From positions 1-33,726 of the forward strand of contig OMXR01000033.1 of the NCBI GenBank assembly GCA_900315045.1: a stretch of 33,726 nt of DNA, in the 5' to 3' direction. The position numbers were made by a program, and so were the translations under genes. This DNA is from an uncultured Sutterella sp. Lineage in GTDB: Bacteria; Pseudomonadota; Gammaproteobacteria; Burkholderiales; Burkholderiaceae_F. The notes beneath the pieces are model-generated. The model saw only the letters and a list, made by a program, of their open reading frames with translations, was not told the DNA's origin and searched no databases. This document shows, piece by piece, positions 31,800-33,726 of this stretch (position 1 is the first letter of the stretch; every line of letters starts with the position of its first letter).

Positions 31800-33010
31800 A
31801 AAAGATTGATGGCGGCGTGTGTGCCGCACAAGGTTTTACGGCGGCTGGAGTGCATTGCGGCATCCGGCGCAATCCGGGGAAAAAGGATCTTTCGCTCATT
31901 CTGAGCAGCGTGCCGGCGGCGGCAGCGGCGGTCTACACGACAAATCTGGTGAAGGGCGCACCGATCCTGCTCGACAAGAAGCATCTGGCCAACGGCGTTG
32001 CGCAGGCCGTGATCTGCAACAGCGGAAACGCCAACACGTGCAACGCGAACGGACTGCAGATCGCCGAGCAGATGGCTGAACTCACGGCCGAAGCTTTGGG
32101 CATCTCCACCGAGGATGTAGTGGTCGCGTCGACCGGCGTGATCGGGCAGCCGCTTGACATTGCGCCCATCGCGCGGGGGATTCCGGAGCTTGCAAAGCTT
32201 CTCTCCCGCGACGGGAGCGACGCGGCCGCGCAAGGCATCATGACGACCGACACGGTCAAGAAGGAAGTTGCCGTGGAGTTCGAGCTCGGAGGCAAAATCT
32301 GCCGCATGGGCGGCATTGCCAAGGGCAGCGGCATGATCCACCCGAACATGGCGACCATGCTGGTTTTCATCACCACGGATGCAGCGATCAGTCCGCAGAT
32401 GCTGCGCAAGGCGCTTTATTTTGATGTCGGCAGCACGTTCAACATGCTCAGCGTGGACGGGGATACGTCGACCAACGACATGGTGGTTGTCCTTGCAAAC
32501 GGCCTTGCGGACAACCGGCTGATCGAGGACGATGAGGAGGATTTTGCCGTCTTCATGAAGGCGCTCAACACCGTCACGATGTCTCTTTGCCGCATGATCG
32601 CAGGGGACGGCGAAGGCGCCACGAAGCTGCTGGAATGCGTGGTTGACGGCGCGCGGGACGAGGATACGGCAAAGACTGTTGCCAAGAGCGTGATTACCTC
32701 GAGCCTGGTGAAGGCCGCGATGTTCGGCGCCGACGCCAACTGGGGCCGGATTCTCTGCGCCATCGGCTACAGCGGGGCGTCTGTCGACGTCGGGCGGATC
32801 GACGTGTCGTTCAGGAGCCCCGCCGGGGAGATCGCGGTGTGCCGCGACGGCTCCGGGGTGCCCTTCTCCGAAGAACTTGCCAAGAAGATTCTTCTGGAGC
32901 GCGAGATCGACATCCTGGTTTCGCTCAAGAGCGGCAATGCGTGTGCCAGGGCCTGGGGGTGCGATCTCACGTACGACTACGTCAAGATCAACGGAGACTA
33001 TCGGACATGA
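31796..33010 (+). CDS. argJ: Bifunctional ornithine acetyltransferase / N-acetylglutamate synthase
   Basis: 404 residues, typical length. The proenzyme cleaves itself between Ala and Thr in the motif KGSGMIHPNMATMLVF; the new N-terminal Thr187 is the nucleophile. Also VICNSGNANTCNA and SVDGDTSTNDMVV, conserved in ArgJ, and the C-terminal SLVKAAMFGADANWGRILCA and CDLTYDYVKINGDYRT. It recycles the acetyl group from N-acetylornithine to glutamate, and in many members also makes acetylglutamate from acetyl-CoA. Its stop overlaps the argB start (ATGA at 33007), so argC, argJ and argB are translationally coupled. Confidence 0.97.
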   Translation: MKKIDGGVCAAQGFTAAGVHCGIRRNPGKKDLSLILSSVPAAAAAVYTTNLVKGAPILLDKKHLANGVAQAVICNSGNANTCNANGLQIAEQMAELTAEALGISTEDVVVASTGVIGQPLDIAPIARGIPELAKLLSRDGSDAAAQGIMTTDTVKKEVAVEFELGGKICRMGGIAKGSGMIHPNMATMLVFITTDAAISPQMLRKALYFDVGSTFNMLSVDGDTSTNDMVVVLANGLADNRLIEDDEEDFAVFMKALNTVTMSLCRMIAGDGEGATKLLECVVDGARDEDTAKTVAKSVITSSLVKAAMFGADANWGRILCAIGYSGASVDVGRIDVSFRSPAGEIAVCRDGSGVPFSEELAKKILLEREIDILVSLKSGNACARAWGCDLTYDYVKINGDYRT

Positions 33011-33726
33011 TGCAGGATTTTTCCAACAGCATGCGGGCAGAGGTGCTGGTTCAGGCGCTGCCCTACATCCGCCGGTATTCGGGACGGATCGTTGTCGTGA
33101 AATACGGCGGCAACGCGATGGTGAACGACACGCTCAAGCAGCAGGTGATGGAGGACATTGTCCTTCTGAGACTCATCGGAGTGAAGGTTGTTCTCGTCCA
33201 CGGCGGCGGCCCGGAGATCAGCGACATGATGAAGCGGCTCGGCAAGAAGGCCGAGTTCGTTGACGGGCTCCGCGTTACGGACCGGGAAACGGTTGACATC
33301 GTTCAGATGGTGCTTGCCGGCCGCGTCAACAAGTCGCTTGTGGCGCTGCTTGGCAGCAAGGGTGGCCGGGCGGTCGGCCTGAGCGGCATTGACGATCGCC
33401 TCATCGAAGCGCGATGCAAGGATGAGCGGCTGGGGTTTGTGGGCGAGATCACCCGGATCAACCCCGAGGCCGTCACGGATCTGATCGAGCGAGGATACAT
33501 CCCCGTGATTTCGACGGTGGCGGCAGGGATTGACGGGCAGACCTACAACATCAACGGAGATACCGCGGCGGCCTGCATTGCCGGGGCGCTGCGCGCCGAG
33601 CGCCTCATCATGATGACCGATATCGCGGGCATCTTGCGCGATCCGAAGGATCCGGCGACGCTCATCTCGGAAATTTCCGTGAGCGAGGCCTCAAAGCTCT
33701 TTCACGAGGGCGTGATTTCAGGCGGC
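33007..33726 (+). CDS. argB: Acetylglutamate kinase (3' end outside the window)
   Basis: Open to the last base; 240 residues visible of a protein usually near 290-300. Motifs: VVVKYGGNAM (phosphate-binding Lys and Gly-rich loop), VVLVHGGGPEI, GLRVTDRETVDIVQMVLAG, and the nucleotide-side segments YNINGDTAAACIAGAL and LIMMTDIAGIL. It phosphorylates N-acetylglutamate, the second step of arginine synthesis and the usual point of arginine feedback. The start is ATG 33007, within the argJ stop; ATG 33010 is an alternative. The usual S-G-K-D reads S-G-I-D here. Confidence 0.96.
   Translation, partial: MMQDFSNSMRAEVLVQALPYIRRYSGRIVVVKYGGNAMVNDTLKQQVMEDIVLLRLIGVKVVLVHGGGPEISDMMKRLGKKAEFVDGLRVTDRETVDIVQMVLAGRVNKSLVALLGSKGGRAVGLSGIDDRLIEARCKDERLGFVGEITRINPEAVTDLIERGYIPVISTVAAGIDGQTYNINGDTAAACIAGALRAERLIMMTDIAGILRDPKDPATLISEISVSEASKLFHEGVISGG

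Overview
The window looks like chromosomal core DNA of a Gram-negative, anaerobic or microaerophilic betaproteobacterium of the order Burkholderiales. A Sutterella or Parasutterella relative is the best guess. The evidence is a Neisseria/Burkholderia-type general porin, an EarP-type (EF-P arginine rhamnosyltransferase) gene, the gene order hda - HAD phosphatase - pcnB - folK divergent from purM, a DcuC fumarate/succinate carrier, and a moderately high GC content. This placement is inference from gene content; no 16S gene is present. I saw no phage, insertion sequence, integrase or CRISPR array.

Layout. 1-858: 3' part of an AraC-type regulator. 953-6306: a catabolic-looking block of dcuC, porin and lysR on the minus strand, divergent from an argininosuccinate-lyase-superfamily gene on the plus strand. 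6422-7450: purM (minus). 7595-11926: hda, HAD phosphatase, pcnB, folK and a DUF486 membrane protein (plus, tightly packed). 12003-12087: tRNA-Leu(CAA) with its own promoter and terminator, then about 400 bp of structured non-coding DNA. 12493-14807: fdxA, fpr, rnfB-like and nth as a minus-strand redox/repair operon. 14884-15952: earP, disrupted by a frameshift, only 6 bp head-to-head from uvrC. 15959-18428: uvrC and pgsA (plus). 18485-22004: mutS and suhB (minus). 22164-23779: trmJ and cysE (plus). 23915-28377: an atypical DAACS symporter, a PLP aminotransferase and putP (minus). 28600-30616: aldehyde dehydrogenase and flavin reductase (plus). 30864-33726: argC, argJ and argB (plus, each overlapping the next by ATGA), with argB running off the right edge.

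How the genes work together. The most coherent accessory unit is 953-6306. A lyase that should release fumarate from an N-succinyl-type substrate sits beside a LysR regulator, an outer-membrane porin and a C4-dicarboxylate carrier. Together these could feed fumarate respiration and export succinate. The lyase keeps the superfamily signature loop, but its other two substrate motifs differ from true argininosuccinate lyase, so its substrate is open. Most of the rest is housekeeping: arginine, purine, folate, cysteine and phospholipid synthesis, DNA repair (UvrC, MutS, Nth), tRNA modification and RNA polyadenylation.

The points most worth a second look are the lyase/DcuC/porin module, the altered binding residues of the DAACS symporter, the earP frameshift, the repeat-built arginine-rich tail of PcnB, and a RnfB-like protein without a membrane anchor that is translationally coupled to endonuclease III.
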